From Acetobacter farinalis (lineage in GTDB: Bacteria > Pseudomonadota > Alphaproteobacteria > Acetobacterales > Acetobacteraceae): DNA of 64,000 bases. The notes below the pieces were generated by a model. It saw only the letters and a list, made by a program, of their open reading frames with translations. It made no database searches and was not told the origin of the DNA. Shown one piece after another: positions 44,767 through 54,362 of the stretch; the stretch's first letter is position 1, and the number at the start of each line of letters is the position of its first letter. The stretch covers positions 248,001 through 312,000 of the forward strand of contig NZ_JAPIUX010000002.1 in NCBI RefSeq assembly GCF_026240015.1. Reading direction: 5' to 3'. A program made the position numbers and the translations under genes.

Positions 44767-44803
44767 AAAAAGCCGGACCCCACATGTGAGGTCCGGCTTT
44801 TTT
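44767..44803. terminator. Bidirectional terminator after the S9 peptidase gene
   Basis: AAAAAGCCGGACC (44767-44779) pairs with GGTCCGGCTTTTTT (44790-44803); the loop itself contains CACATGTG. It can serve the peptidase on the plus strand and malic enzyme on the minus strand. Confidence 0.88.
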
Positions 44804-44927
44804 GTTTCTGCCTCCCCGGCAGCGGGCGCCCCGCACGGGGCATCGTGCATTGGGCGCCTCACACCGGGCACGCTCGTATACTGGTCTGCCAGCCAAGGAG
44901 CCTCTTCTCGGCCCCTGTAGCGGGTTT

Positions 44928-46574
44928 TTAAAGGGCGTCCTGAGCGTGATAGTGCGGTGTGTAGACCAGACTTTCAATCCATGCCCGGATATCCTGCGGG
45001 CGCGGCACCGTGGCGGCACCCTGATCGAAAATAAATTCCGCAATGCGCGTGGCAGAGGTGATGGACACTTCCAGAATCTCGCTCTGCGGCGGGAACAACC
45101 GCCCGCGCTCCTGTGCCGCCGGGTCTACCTGATCCGCCAGCGCGCTGGCGGCCTTGATCACCATATCATCGGTAATCAGGTCCGGGCAGGTGGCATAAAC
45201 AGCCAGACCCAGAGCCGGGAAGATGTAAAAATTATTGGCCTGCCCGGGGTAGAAGGTTCTCTCGTTCAGGGTTACGGCGGGGTATTGCAGGCCGGCGGCA
45301 AACAGTGCCTGCCCGTTTGACCATGTGTAGGCCTGCTCTGCCGTGCATTCGCTGTTTTTGTCAGGCAGGGAGAGCGCGAAGATAATCGGGCGCTCGTTCA
45401 GCGCGGCCATTTCCTCCACCACCTCCTGCGTGAAGGCACCGCCACAGGTGGAGACACCGATCAGAATACTCGGTTTGACGGCTTTCACCATGGCCAGCAG
45501 ATCACGCGAGGGCGGCATGTCCTTGGCATAGCGGGCCTGCTGCGGAGAAAGGTCTGTGCGGGATGCCTCCAGAAGACCATCCACATCCATCAGCGTCATG
45601 CGGCTGATGGCCTCTTGTTCCGAAAGCCCTTCCCTCTGCATGGCAGTCACCAGCATGTCGGCAATGCCGAGACCGGACGAGCCTGCGCCAAGGAAAAGCA
45701 CGCGCTGACTGGAAAGAGGCTCGTTTTTAATACGCAGCGCCGTAATCAGGCCAGCCAGTGTTACGGCTGCGGTACCCTGAATATCATCATTATAACAGCG
45801 GATGCGCGGAAAGTATTTTTCAAGATACCGGATGGCATCCGTGCCTTTCCAGTCTTCAAAATGCAGGCAGCAGCGCGGGAAAACAGTCTGCACAGCCTGC
45901 ACGAATTCTTCCACAAACTCGTCCAGCACGTCCAGCGCGGGCGGTTCGCGCCGCAGACCCAGATAAAGCGGGTCCGCGCGCAGGGCGCTGTTGGTGGTGC
46001 CAATATCAAGCTGGATGGGCAGCAGGGTTTCAGGGGGCACAGCGCCACAGGCTGTGTAGAGATCCAGCTTGCCAATGGGGATGCCCATCCCGTTCACGCC
46101 GATATCGCCCAGCCCGAGAATCCGGCCGCCGGTTGTCACGCAGATCACGCGGACGTCCTCCACCGGCCAGTTGCGCAGAACCTCTTCTATCCGGCCCTTC
46201 ATCTCAAGGCTGATATACATGCCCCGGGGGCGGCGGTAGATATGGCTGAACTGCTGGCAGACAGCCCCCAGCGTTGGTGCATAAACAATGGGAACATATT
46301 TGGCGGGGTTGGACATCAGAACCCGGTAATACAGGGTTTCACTCTGGTCCCGCAGTCCGCTCAGATAGATATAGCGCTCAAGGTCACTGGGCTTGGCTTC
46401 CAGATGCCGGTGAATACGCTCTTCCTGCCGGTCCAGACTTTCCACATGAGAGGGAAGCAGGCCTTCCAGCCCGTACTGCCGTCGTTCTTCAGCCGTAAAG
46501 GCAGTGCCTTTATTCTGGCTGGCATCATTCAACAGGGACATTCCCCGAAGGTGAGGGACGGAGGTGTGTGGCAT
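44928..46574 (-). CDS. NAD-dependent malic enzyme (oxaloacetate-decarboxylating)
   Basis: Converts malate plus NAD+ to pyruvate, CO2 and NADH. The 548-residue length matches the large NAD-type malic enzymes. Family motifs: YYRVLMSNPAKYVPIVYAPT, GRILGLGDIGVNGMGIPIGK, LDIGTTNSALR, FEDWKGTDA, CYNDDIQGTAAVTLAG, and the NAD fold RVLFLGAGSSGLGIA. The ATG at 46574 has AAGG 8 bases upstream. The gene stands alone. In acetic acid bacteria it would link the dicarboxylic acid branch to pyruvate and acetyl-CoA. Confidence 0.95.
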   Translation of the reverse strand: MPHTSVPHLRGMSLLNDASQNKGTAFTAEERRQYGLEGLLPSHVESLDRQEERIHRHLEAKPSDLERYIYLSGLRDQSETLYYRVLMSNPAKYVPIVYAPTLGAVCQQFSHIYRRPRGMYISLEMKGRIEEVLRNWPVEDVRVICVTTGGRILGLGDIGVNGMGIPIGKLDLYTACGAVPPETLLPIQLDIGTTNSALRADPLYLGLRREPPALDVLDEFVEEFVQAVQTVFPRCCLHFEDWKGTDAIRYLEKYFPRIRCYNDDIQGTAAVTLAGLITALRIKNEPLSSQRVLFLGAGSSGLGIADMLVTAMQREGLSEQEAISRMTLMDVDGLLEASRTDLSPQQARYAKDMPPSRDLLAMVKAVKPSILIGVSTCGGAFTQEVVEEMAALNERPIIFALSLPDKNSECTAEQAYTWSNGQALFAAGLQYPAVTLNERTFYPGQANNFYIFPALGLAVYATCPDLITDDMVIKAASALADQVDPAAQERGRLFPPQSEILEVSITSATRIAEFIFDQGAATVPRPQDIRAWIESLVYTPHYHAQDAL

Positions 46575-46807
46575 TACAGACCCTTCAAACGTGGTGAGAC
46601 ATAGAATATCGCCCGCATGAGCAGGGAGTATCGAGCGGGGTGTACGGAATAATGTTCCGAAAATAACAAAAACTTAGCAAAATACGACTGAAAATTTCAA
46701 GGGTGAGCCATGTTCTATCGCGGTTTGGTCTTGCGGCTCCTTTTAAAGAAGAACGCACCGCGCCGGGCAGGGTTCAGGAAGACCGGGGAATAAAAAGCAG
46801 GCAATAA

Positions 46808-46838
46808 AAAAAGAGGCAACCCGAAGGCGCCTCTTTTT
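46808..46838 (-). terminator. Intrinsic terminator after nusG
   Basis: AAAAAGAGGC (46808-46817) pairs with GCCTCTTTTT (46829-46838). On the minus strand the stem runs into seven U. It ends the secE-nusG transcript 31 bases past nusG. Confidence 0.85.
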
Positions 46839-46868
46839 GCAATCATTCAGGTCCGGGTCATCACAGGA

Positions 46869-47399
46869 TCAGAGTTTTTCAACCTGACCATATTCCAGAT
46901 CGACCGGGGTTGAACGCCCGAAGATGGAAACGCTGACTTTCAGGCGTCCCTTCTCTTCATCAACTTCTTCAATCACACCGTTGAAGGAGGTAAACGGACC
47001 ATCCGCAACGCGGATCTGTTCACCAATTTCAAAGGTCACGGCAGAACGCGGATGCTGGATGCCATCCTCGGCCTGCTTGATGATCCGTTCAGCTTCCGCT
47101 GCGGAAATCGGGGTCGGGCGGTTTTTGGTGCCAAGAAAACCCGTGACTTTCGGGGTATCTTTCACCAGATGCCAGGACTCATCCGTCATTTCCATCTTCA
47201 CCAGCACATAGCCGGGGAAGAACTTGCGTTCAGCATTCACTTTCTGGCCGCGACGCATTTCAATGACTTCTTCTGAAGGAACCAGAATTTCGTCAATGTG
47301 GTCCGCAAGACCCTTCTGTTCTGCCTGTTCGCGAATATGCTGGGCGATTTTCTTCTCGAAGCCCGAATAGACGTGGACCACGTACCAACGTTTGGCCAT
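46869..47399 (-). CDS. nusG: Transcription termination/antitermination factor NusG
   Basis: RNA polymerase-associated elongation factor that couples transcription to Rho and to the ribosome. The 176-residue protein starts with the NGN domain (KRWYVVHVYSGFEKKIAQHI, FFPGYVLVKMEM, GFLGTKNRPTPIS) and ends with a KOW domain (IRVADGPFTSFNGVIEEVDE). It follows secE by nine bases, the usual bacterial order. Ribosomal protein genes that often follow are not present; a terminator closes the unit. Confidence 0.97.
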   Translation of the reverse strand: MAKRWYVVHVYSGFEKKIAQHIREQAEQKGLADHIDEILVPSEEVIEMRRGQKVNAERKFFPGYVLVKMEMTDESWHLVKDTPKVTGFLGTKNRPTPISAAEAERIIKQAEDGIQHPRSAVTFEIGEQIRVADGPFTSFNGVIEEVDEEKGRLKVSVSIFGRSTPVDLEYGQVEKL

Positions 47400-47408
47400 G
47401 TCGTTTCC

Positions 47409-47603
47409 TCAGCCTCCCAGCCCGAACAATTGACGCACGCCGAGACCAATCAGCTGGTCAACGACAAAAAAGAAAACAGACGCCAGCCCTGCCATGGCAA
47501 GAACCGCACCCGTGGTAACGAAAGTGGCACGCCGGGACGGCCATGTGACCCGCTCGGCCTCGGCTCGTACATCACGCAGAAACTTACCGGGACTGACCGA
47601 CAC
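47409..47603 (-). CDS. secE: Preprotein translocase subunit SecE
   Basis: Small essential subunit of the SecYEG channel, 64 residues with a single transmembrane helix (about residues 29-52, TGAVLAMAGLASVFFFVVDQ) after the conserved amphipathic FLRDVRAEAERVTWPSRRAT. The start codon is GTG at 47603. It sits between tRNA-Trp and nusG, a common alphaproteobacterial arrangement. Confidence 0.95.
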   Translation of the reverse strand: MSVSPGKFLRDVRAEAERVTWPSRRATFVTTGAVLAMAGLASVFFFVVDQLIGLGVRQLFGLGG

Positions 47604-47716
47604 GAACTATCCTCTCTCCGCTGCCCGGTCCGATTCGAGCGGACAGACGCGCAGCCTGAATATTTTTCTGTCAGAAAACGCCGCAGTGCCTGCGAGGCTT
47701 TCCAGCCAGTGTTGTC

Positions 47717-47793
47717 TGGCAGGGGTGGAGGGTCTCGAACCCACAACCTCCGGTTTTGGAGACCGGCGCTCTAGCCAATTGAGCTACACCCCT
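47717..47793 (-). tRNA. tRNA-Trp (CCA anticodon)
   Basis: A 77-base cloverleaf on the minus strand. The acceptor stem AGGGGTG pairs with CACCCCT, the anticodon stem CCGGT/ACCGG encloses the loop CTCCAAA with anticodon CCA, and the T-loop is TTCGAGA. The terminal CCA is encoded. It lies 113 bases upstream of secE and may be transcribed with secE and nusG. Confidence 0.95.
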
Positions 47794-47972
47794 GCAGTGC
47801 GACAAGCCGACGCGGAAAGCAGGTATAACGGAAACCCGTCAGCCTGACCACCCATACGCGGCCCTTGCAGGAGGCGGAACAAAATATGTTGTGAGCCTAA
47901 AGTCAAGAGGCAGAACGCGATATCGTGTCAGAATACGAAAAGAAGGGTTAAAAAAGTTCATTTGTGAGGGGG

Positions 47973-48002
47973 TTGCGAAGCGCGCCGGTTTGAGGGTAAG
48001 AG
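47973..48002 (+). promoter_or_regulatory. Candidate promoter of tRNA-Gly
   Basis: TTGCGA at 47973-47978 and TAAGAG at 47997-48002 with an 18-base spacer, ending 12 bases before the tRNA. The fit to the sigma-70 consensus is only moderate. Confidence 0.35.
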
Positions 48003-48014
48003 GTTTTTCAGAGC

Positions 48015-48088
48015 GCGGGCGTAGCATAGTGGTAATGCTGTAGCCTTCCAAGCTACCGAGGAGGGTTCGATTCCCTCCGTCCGCTCCA
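48015..48088 (+). tRNA. tRNA-Gly (TCC anticodon)
   Basis: A 74-base cloverleaf on the plus strand. The acceptor stem GCGGGCG pairs with CGTCCGC (one G-U pair), the anticodon stem GTAGC/GCTAC encloses CTTCCAA with anticodon TCC, and the T-arm is GAGGG-TTCGATT-CCCTC. The discriminator T and the CCA end are encoded. It is divergent from tRNA-Trp with a 221-base spacer. Confidence 0.95.
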
Positions 48089-48438
48089 AAAATTTCCCAA
48101 AAATTTATGTTTTTTTACAAGCGGCATAGCTGTGCGTTGTCCTGCGTGCCCGTGTGTTCCTCCGTGTGCCATCAGGCTGCGCGTGGCTCCGTACGCATGC
48201 GGGGTCAAAAGATGCAGGACAGGGGCTTTTTGCTCTCCCTCTTCAGGAGGACCGTGCCGTGTGTGGCCTCTGTATGCCAAGGGGGAATGCCGGTCGGAGT
48301 AATGCCGGTAATGGCAAGGCGGGGTGGGGGTGGATTCGCGGTGTGCGTCCGGCTGGTCTGGCGAAGGGGCGGAGCGGCCGAAAGATTTTTGCCTGCTCAT
48401 TCAGGGAATGAAATTATTTTTTGAAAGATTTTTTCGCG

Positions 48439-48465
48439 CCCGCGCACACATCATGTGTGCGCGGG
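48439..48465. repeat. Perfect 27-bp palindrome upstream of atpHAGDC
   Basis: CCCGCGCACACAT, a single central C, then ATGTGTGCGCGGG. No T-run follows, so it is not a standard terminator. It would form a stem of about 12 bp in RNA or a two-fold protein-binding site in DNA, 230 bases before atpH. Confidence 0.65.
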
Positions 48466-48500
48466 ATTGCAAGCCGGACGGCATCCGTAAGGAGGTTTCC

Positions 48501-48656
48501 GTGGCGCAGGAAGCACATCGGGCGTGCCCGGTGGGAGAAAAGCGGCATGGCTGGCAATTTTTGGCAGAGCCTGCCGGTTGCGTGGTGGATGTCAGCATGC
48601 TAGAGGCCGCGCCGACGCATGCTTGTGGCTTCGTAAAGCCAGAGGTGGAGTCATGA
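48501..48656 (+). CDS. Possible 51-residue leader protein upstream of atpH
   Basis: A GTG-started frame of 51 codons preceded by an ideal ribosome binding site, AAGGAGGT, four bases before the start. The product is soluble, cysteine-containing and resembles nothing I know. It ends 40 bases before atpH. The strong ribosome binding site is the main support; the reading frame itself could be chance in GC-rich DNA. Confidence 0.25.
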   Translation: MAQEAHRACPVGEKRHGWQFLAEPAGCVVDVSMLEAAPTHACGFVKPEVES

Positions 48657-48696
48657 CGTGGAATGCCGGCGCGCACAGAAGGAAAGAGCCTAAAGA

Positions 48697-49281
48697 GTGG
48701 TGGCCTCGGGCGTAACGACAGCACAACCGGTTGCTTTTGCTCCCAACGGTCTTGAAGGCCGTTATGCAACTGCGCTTTATGAGCTTGCAGCGGAACAGCA
48801 GCAGCTGGATGCAGTGCTTGATGAATGTGCGGCACTTGCCCGCCTGATCGATGAAAGTGCGCCATTGCGCACTGTTCTGGATGATCGGCGGCTTGATATC
48901 CGTGTCTCCCGCAAGGCTGTTCTGGCCGTGCTGGACGCACAGGGTTTTTGCCCGACTCTCCGGAATTTTGTGGGTGTTGTTGCTGACAACCGTCGTCTGC
49001 CTGCCTTGCGGCAGATTCTGGCAGCCATCGATGCCCTCGCTTCCGCCCGCCGTGGTGAAGTGGTGGCGGACGTTACGTCTGCCCAGCCGCTCACAACCAC
49101 GCAGCGCGCCCAGCTTCAGGTTCGCCTGGCCGAGGCCGGTTATTCCCGTATCACTATTCGTGAGCGTGTCGATTCCAGCCTGCTCGGCGGCCTTGTCGTC
49201 CGTGTCGGGGCAAAGCTTTATGACGCCAGTCTTCAGACCCGCCTGTTTCGTTTGCACTACGCCATGAAGGGAGCCGCGTGA
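48697..49281 (+). CDS. atpH: ATP synthase F1 subunit delta
   Basis: Stator subunit linking the F1 head to the b-subunit stalk. The 194-residue length is a little above E. coli. Family traits: GRYATALYELAAEQQQLDAV near the N-terminus and the C-terminal VDSSLLGGLVVRVGAKLYDAS. The start is GTG at 48697 or 48700. The stop overlaps atpA by one base. It heads the atpHAGDC operon typical of alphaproteobacteria, where F0 genes are elsewhere. Confidence 0.95.
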   Translation: MVASGVTTAQPVAFAPNGLEGRYATALYELAAEQQQLDAVLDECAALARLIDESAPLRTVLDDRRLDIRVSRKAVLAVLDAQGFCPTLRNFVGVVADNRRLPALRQILAAIDALASARRGEVVADVTSAQPLTTTQRAQLQVRLAEAGYSRITIRERVDSSLLGGLVVRVGAKLYDASLQTRLFRLHYAMKGAA

Positions 49282-50816
49282 TGGAAATCCGTCCCGCAGA
49301 GATTTCGGATATCCTCAAGCAGCAGATTGCTTCGTTCGACAAAGAGTCCGATGTTGTCGAAACCGGCACTGTCCTGTCCGTTGGAGACGGTATTGCCCGT
49401 GTGTTCGGCCTGCAGCATGTGATGGCTGGTGAACTCGTGGAATTCCCGGGTTCCGGCCAGAAAGGCATGGCGCTGAACCTTGAGAGCGATAACGTCGGTA
49501 TCGTTATTTTTGGTGATGACACCAACATCCGCGAAGGGGACACCGTCTCCCGCTCCGGCGTTGTGGTTGAAGTCCCCACAGGGAAAGGCCTGCTGGGCCG
49601 CGTTGTGGACGGTCTGGGCAACCCGATCGACGGCAAGGGTCCGCTGACCAACGTCGAAATGCGTCGCGCTGAAGTCAAGGCTCCGGGCATCATGCCGCGC
49701 CAGTCCGTCAGCGAGCCGATGCAGACAGGCATCAAAGCCATTGATGCCCTCGTGCCCGTCGGGCGCGGCCAGCGTGAACTGGTGATTGGTGACCGTCAGA
49801 CCGGCAAGACGACCATTCTGACCGACACGATCCTCGCCCAGAAAACCATCAATGACGAAGGCGACGACAAAAAGTCTCTCTACTGCATCTACGTTGCAGT
49901 CGGGCAGAAGCGCTCCACGGTCGCACAGCTCGTGCGTCTGCTGGAAGAAAAAGGCGCGATGAAATACTCCATCGTTGTCGCCGCGACTGCCTCTGATCCG
50001 GCTCCCCTGCAGTATCTGGCACCGTACGCCGCCTGCGCCATGGGTGAATATTTCCGTGACAACGGCATGCATGCCCTGATCTGCTATGACGATCTGTCCA
50101 AGCAGGCTGTGGCGTACCGCCAGATGTCCCTGCTGCTGCGCCGCCCGCCGGGCCGTGAAGCGTACCCGGGTGACGTGTTCTACCTGCACTCCCGCCTGCT
50201 GGAACGCGCCGCGAAAATGTCTGACGCTCATGGCGGTGGCTCTCTCACGGCTCTGCCGGTTATCGAGACGCAGGCTGGTGACGTTTCCGCCTACATCCCG
50301 ACCAACGTGATCTCCATCACGGACGGGCAGATCTTCCTTGAGACCGATCTGTTCTACCGTGGTATCCGTCCGGCTGTGAACGTTGGTGGCTCCGTGTCCC
50401 GCGTTGGCTCCGCCGCGCAGATCAAGGCGATGAAGCAGGTTGCCGGCAAGATCAAGCTGGAACTGGCCCAGTATCGTGAAATGGCCGCCTTCTCCCAGTT
50501 CGCATCCGATCTGGATGCCGCAACGCAGAAGCAGCTTGCCCGCGGTGCCCGTCTGGTTGAACTGCTCAAGCAGCCCCAGTCTTCCCCGCTGACGGTTGAA
50601 GAACAAGTTATTGTGCTGTTCGCCGGAACCCGTGGCTTTATTGACGGGATCGCGGTCGATAAGGTTGTGGCCTGGGAGCACGCTCTTCTGGCCGATCTGC
50701 CGAACGGTGGAAAAGATATTCTGGCAAGCATCAGAAAAGAGCAGCAGATTTCGAAAGAAACTGAAGCCCGCCTGACGGAATATCTGACCACCTTCAACCG
50801 CAACTTCGGCGGCTGA
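49281..50816 (+). CDS. atpA: ATP synthase F1 subunit alpha
   Basis: Non-catalytic nucleotide-binding subunit of the F1 head. The Walker A motif is GDRQTGKTT, and ALICYDDLSKQAVAYRQMSL and PGREAYPGDVFYLHSRLLER are family signatures. The 511-residue length is normal. ATG 49281 overlaps the TGA of atpH (TGATG); a GTG one codon earlier is possible but less likely. Confidence 0.98.
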   Translation: MEIRPAEISDILKQQIASFDKESDVVETGTVLSVGDGIARVFGLQHVMAGELVEFPGSGQKGMALNLESDNVGIVIFGDDTNIREGDTVSRSGVVVEVPTGKGLLGRVVDGLGNPIDGKGPLTNVEMRRAEVKAPGIMPRQSVSEPMQTGIKAIDALVPVGRGQRELVIGDRQTGKTTILTDTILAQKTINDEGDDKKSLYCIYVAVGQKRSTVAQLVRLLEEKGAMKYSIVVAATASDPAPLQYLAPYAACAMGEYFRDNGMHALICYDDLSKQAVAYRQMSLLLRRPPGREAYPGDVFYLHSRLLERAAKMSDAHGGGSLTALPVIETQAGDVSAYIPTNVISITDGQIFLETDLFYRGIRPAVNVGGSVSRVGSAAQIKAMKQVAGKIKLELAQYREMAAFSQFASDLDAATQKQLARGARLVELLKQPQSSPLTVEEQVIVLFAGTRGFIDGIAVDKVVAWEHALLADLPNGGKDILASIRKEQQISKETEARLTEYLTTFNRNFGG

Positions 50817-50832
50817 GGAGCAGGACCCATCC

Positions 50833-51732
50833 ATGGCTTCCCTCAAGGAACTCCGCGCCCGTATCGGAAGTATCAAGTCGACTCGGAAGATCACCAGCGC
50901 GATGAAAATGGTCGCGGCCGCAAAATTGCGCCGCGCCCAGGCCAGTGCTGAGGCTGCTCGTCCGTATGCCGCCGCTATGCGGCGGATGCTGGGTGAACTT
51001 GCTGCTGCCACCAAGGGGGAAGAGGGTGCGCCGCGTCTTCTGGCCGGAACGGGGCAGGACAAGATTCATCTGCTGATCCCGATCAGCAGTGATCGTGGTC
51101 TGTGCGGTGGCTTCAACTCCAACGTGAACCGGCTGACACTTCAGACGATCAAGAAGCTTCAGGCAGAAGGCAAAACCGTCAAACTGCTGCCGGTTGGCCG
51201 CCGTGCCCTGAGCTTCTTCACCCGCGATTATGCGGACCTGATTGTTGATAAGGTGACCGGGTTCAGCGGGAAGGACGTACCGTTTTCTGTGGCGAGCGAT
51301 CTTGGTGACAAGATCAATGCGCTGCTGGAAGCTGGCGAGATCGATGTTTGCACGCTTGTGTTCAACAAGTTCAGAAACGCGATGACGCAGGTTCCGGCAT
51401 GCCAGCAGCTTGTGCCCATGGTGATGGATGATGTCGTGGCAAAAGCCGATGCCGCCTCCACCACGGCTGAAGATGTCGCGCAGTATGAATTTGAACCGGA
51501 TGAAGCAACGCTGCTGGCAATGCTCCTTCCGCGAAATCTGCAGGTTCAGATCTACGCTTCGCTGCTGGAAACAGCCGCAGGTGAGAACGGCGCCCGCATG
51601 ACGGCCATGGATAACGCCACGCGCAATGCAGGCCGGACTATCGACAGTCTGAGCAAGGTCTATAATCGGACCCGCCAGACCAATATTACTAACGAACTGA
51701 TCGAAATCATCTCGGGCGCACAGGCTGTCTGA
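50833..51732 (+). CDS. atpG: ATP synthase F1 subunit gamma
   Basis: Central rotor shaft of F1, 299 residues. Conserved ends are present: LKELRARIGSIKSTRKITSAMKMVAAAKL (positions about 3-31) and MDNATRNAGRTIDSLSKVYN with NRTRQTNITNELIEIISGAQA (about 255-298). SDRGLCGGFNSN marks the middle. It lies 16 bases after atpA with a GAGGAG ribosome binding site. Confidence 0.98.
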   Translation: MASLKELRARIGSIKSTRKITSAMKMVAAAKLRRAQASAEAARPYAAAMRRMLGELAAATKGEEGAPRLLAGTGQDKIHLLIPISSDRGLCGGFNSNVNRLTLQTIKKLQAEGKTVKLLPVGRRALSFFTRDYADLIVDKVTGFSGKDVPFSVASDLGDKINALLEAGEIDVCTLVFNKFRNAMTQVPACQQLVPMVMDDVVAKADAASTTAEDVAQYEFEPDEATLLAMLLPRNLQVQIYASLLETAAGENGARMTAMDNATRNAGRTIDSLSKVYNRTRQTNITNELIEIISGAQAV

Positions 51733-51763
51733 GCCCGCTCGTTTGCCCCGCAGGAGCTGACCC

Positions 51764-53236
<1,473 letters not shown>

Positions 53237-53264
53237 CAGCCGGTTCCGGGAAGGAACAGCATTC

Positions 53265-53675
53265 ATGCCGATCCAGATCGAGATCATCAGCCCTGAAAAG
53301 GTTCTGGTGTCGCGTGAAGTAGATATGGTGGTCATGCCGGGTATGGAAGGTGATATCGCCGCCATGCCCGAACGGGCCCCCATGATGCTTCTGCTGCGTG
53401 GCGGTGTTGTCTCACTGTACGAAAATGACACCGTGACGGATCGTTATTTCGTCGGTGGTGGCTTTGCGGACATGACAGCAACCCGCTGCACCATTCTGGC
53501 CGATGAAGCCAAGCCTGTGAGCGCGATCTCCATTGATAACGCCACAGCCCAGCTCGAAGCTCTGACAGAGGTCTGGGACAAAGCCGACAAGAACGATATC
53601 TCGCGTCTGGACGTGCTTCAGGAGAAGATCCTGTCCGTGCGTGCTGAAATCGACGCAGGGTCTTCCGGGTTCTGA
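53265..53675 (+). CDS. atpC: ATP synthase F1 subunit epsilon
   Basis: Rotor subunit that also restrains ATP hydrolysis. The N-terminal beta-sandwich is clear (QIEIISPEKVLVSREVDMVV, MPGMEGDIAAMPERAPMM), and the C-terminal helical part is present. At 136 residues it is complete. It ends the operon, with a terminator 31 bases downstream. Confidence 0.96.
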   Translation: MPIQIEIISPEKVLVSREVDMVVMPGMEGDIAAMPERAPMMLLLRGGVVSLYENDTVTDRYFVGGGFADMTATRCTILADEAKPVSAISIDNATAQLEALTEVWDKADKNDISRLDVLQEKILSVRAEIDAGSSGF

Positions 53676-53705
53676 GGATAATCCCTCAAGGCACCGGACA
53701 GGTTT

Positions 53706-53732
53706 AAAAAGCCACCCTTGCGGTGGCTTTTT
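53706..53732 (+). terminator. Intrinsic terminator of the atp operon
   Basis: AAAAAGCCACC (53706-53716) pairs with GGTGGCTTTTT (53722-53732), followed by more T. The A/T symmetry would also serve queF on the other strand. Confidence 0.88.
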
Positions 53733-53764
53733 TTATGTGCGGGCTTCAGCCCGAAGCGGTGCCC

Positions 53765-54235
53765 TTAACCGCGCCCCCGATAGCTGGGAACGTCCTGCGA
53801 GGGAATCCAGACATCGGCCGGGGGGGCGCCTGTCTGCCAGAACACATCAATAGGCATACCCCCGCGCGGGTACCAGTAGGCCCCAATCCGCAGCCAGACC
53901 GGAGAGAGGTGCTCAACCAGCGTTGTGGCAATCTGCACGGAGCAGGCTTCGTGAAATGCGCCGTGATTGCGGAAGCTTGTCAGGAACAGTTTGAGGGATT
54001 TGCTCTCAACAATCCACTGGTCCGGAACGTAGTCAATAACAAGATGGGCAAAGTCCGGCTGCCCTGTAACCGGGCAGAGGGATGTGAATTCCGGAGCCGT
54101 AAAGCGCACCAGATAATTCTTGCCCGGATAGGGGGCGGGTACACGCTCCAGAATGGCTTCTTCCGGGCTTGTGGGGGCAGGGGTGAAGCGGCCAAGCTGG
54201 GTAAGGGCATTACTGCCATCGTCAGGGCGGGTCAT
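53765..54235 (-). CDS. queF: NADPH-dependent 7-cyano-7-deazaguanine reductase (preQ1 synthase)
   Basis: Reduces preQ0 to preQ1 in queuosine biosynthesis. The short, single-domain type is seen: catalytic Cys in EFTSLCPVTGQPDFAH, and the family signature ESKSLKLFLTSFRNHGAFHE. About 156 residues. ATG 54235 has AAGGA seven bases upstream and is preferred over ATG 54271. It converges on the atp operon, and no other queuosine gene is adjacent. Confidence 0.95.
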   Translation of the reverse strand: MTRPDDGSNALTQLGRFTPAPTSPEEAILERVPAPYPGKNYLVRFTAPEFTSLCPVTGQPDFAHLVIDYVPDQWIVESKSLKLFLTSFRNHGAFHEACSVQIATTLVEHLSPVWLRIGAYWYPRGGMPIDVFWQTGAPPADVWIPSQDVPSYRGRG

Positions 54236-54362
54236 GGCGTTTCCTTCAGTTGTGGTCACTATGTCCTTCATGTTGAAGCTGGGTAGGGTTTCGTCAAGCT
54301 TTTCAGGACGTCAGGGCTGCTGTCCGCTTCTTTTTCCCGTCAGGTGGTGTATGAAGGCAGGT

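Larger units (their letters stand above)
48089..48696. other. Long non-coding-looking spacer before the ATP synthase operon
   Basis: About 600 bases between tRNA-Gly and atpH. I see no sizeable gene. It contains a perfect 27-bp palindrome (48439-48465), a possible 51-codon frame with an excellent ribosome binding site (48501-48656) and, near the tRNA, T-rich stretches that may end its transcript. The atp promoter must lie within it. Confidence 0.4.

Noticed and set aside
46710..46793. 27-codon basic frame with AAGGG upstream, between malic enzyme and nusG
   Set aside because: Short, arginine/lysine-rich and overlapping the expected promoter of malic enzyme on the other strand; no independent support.
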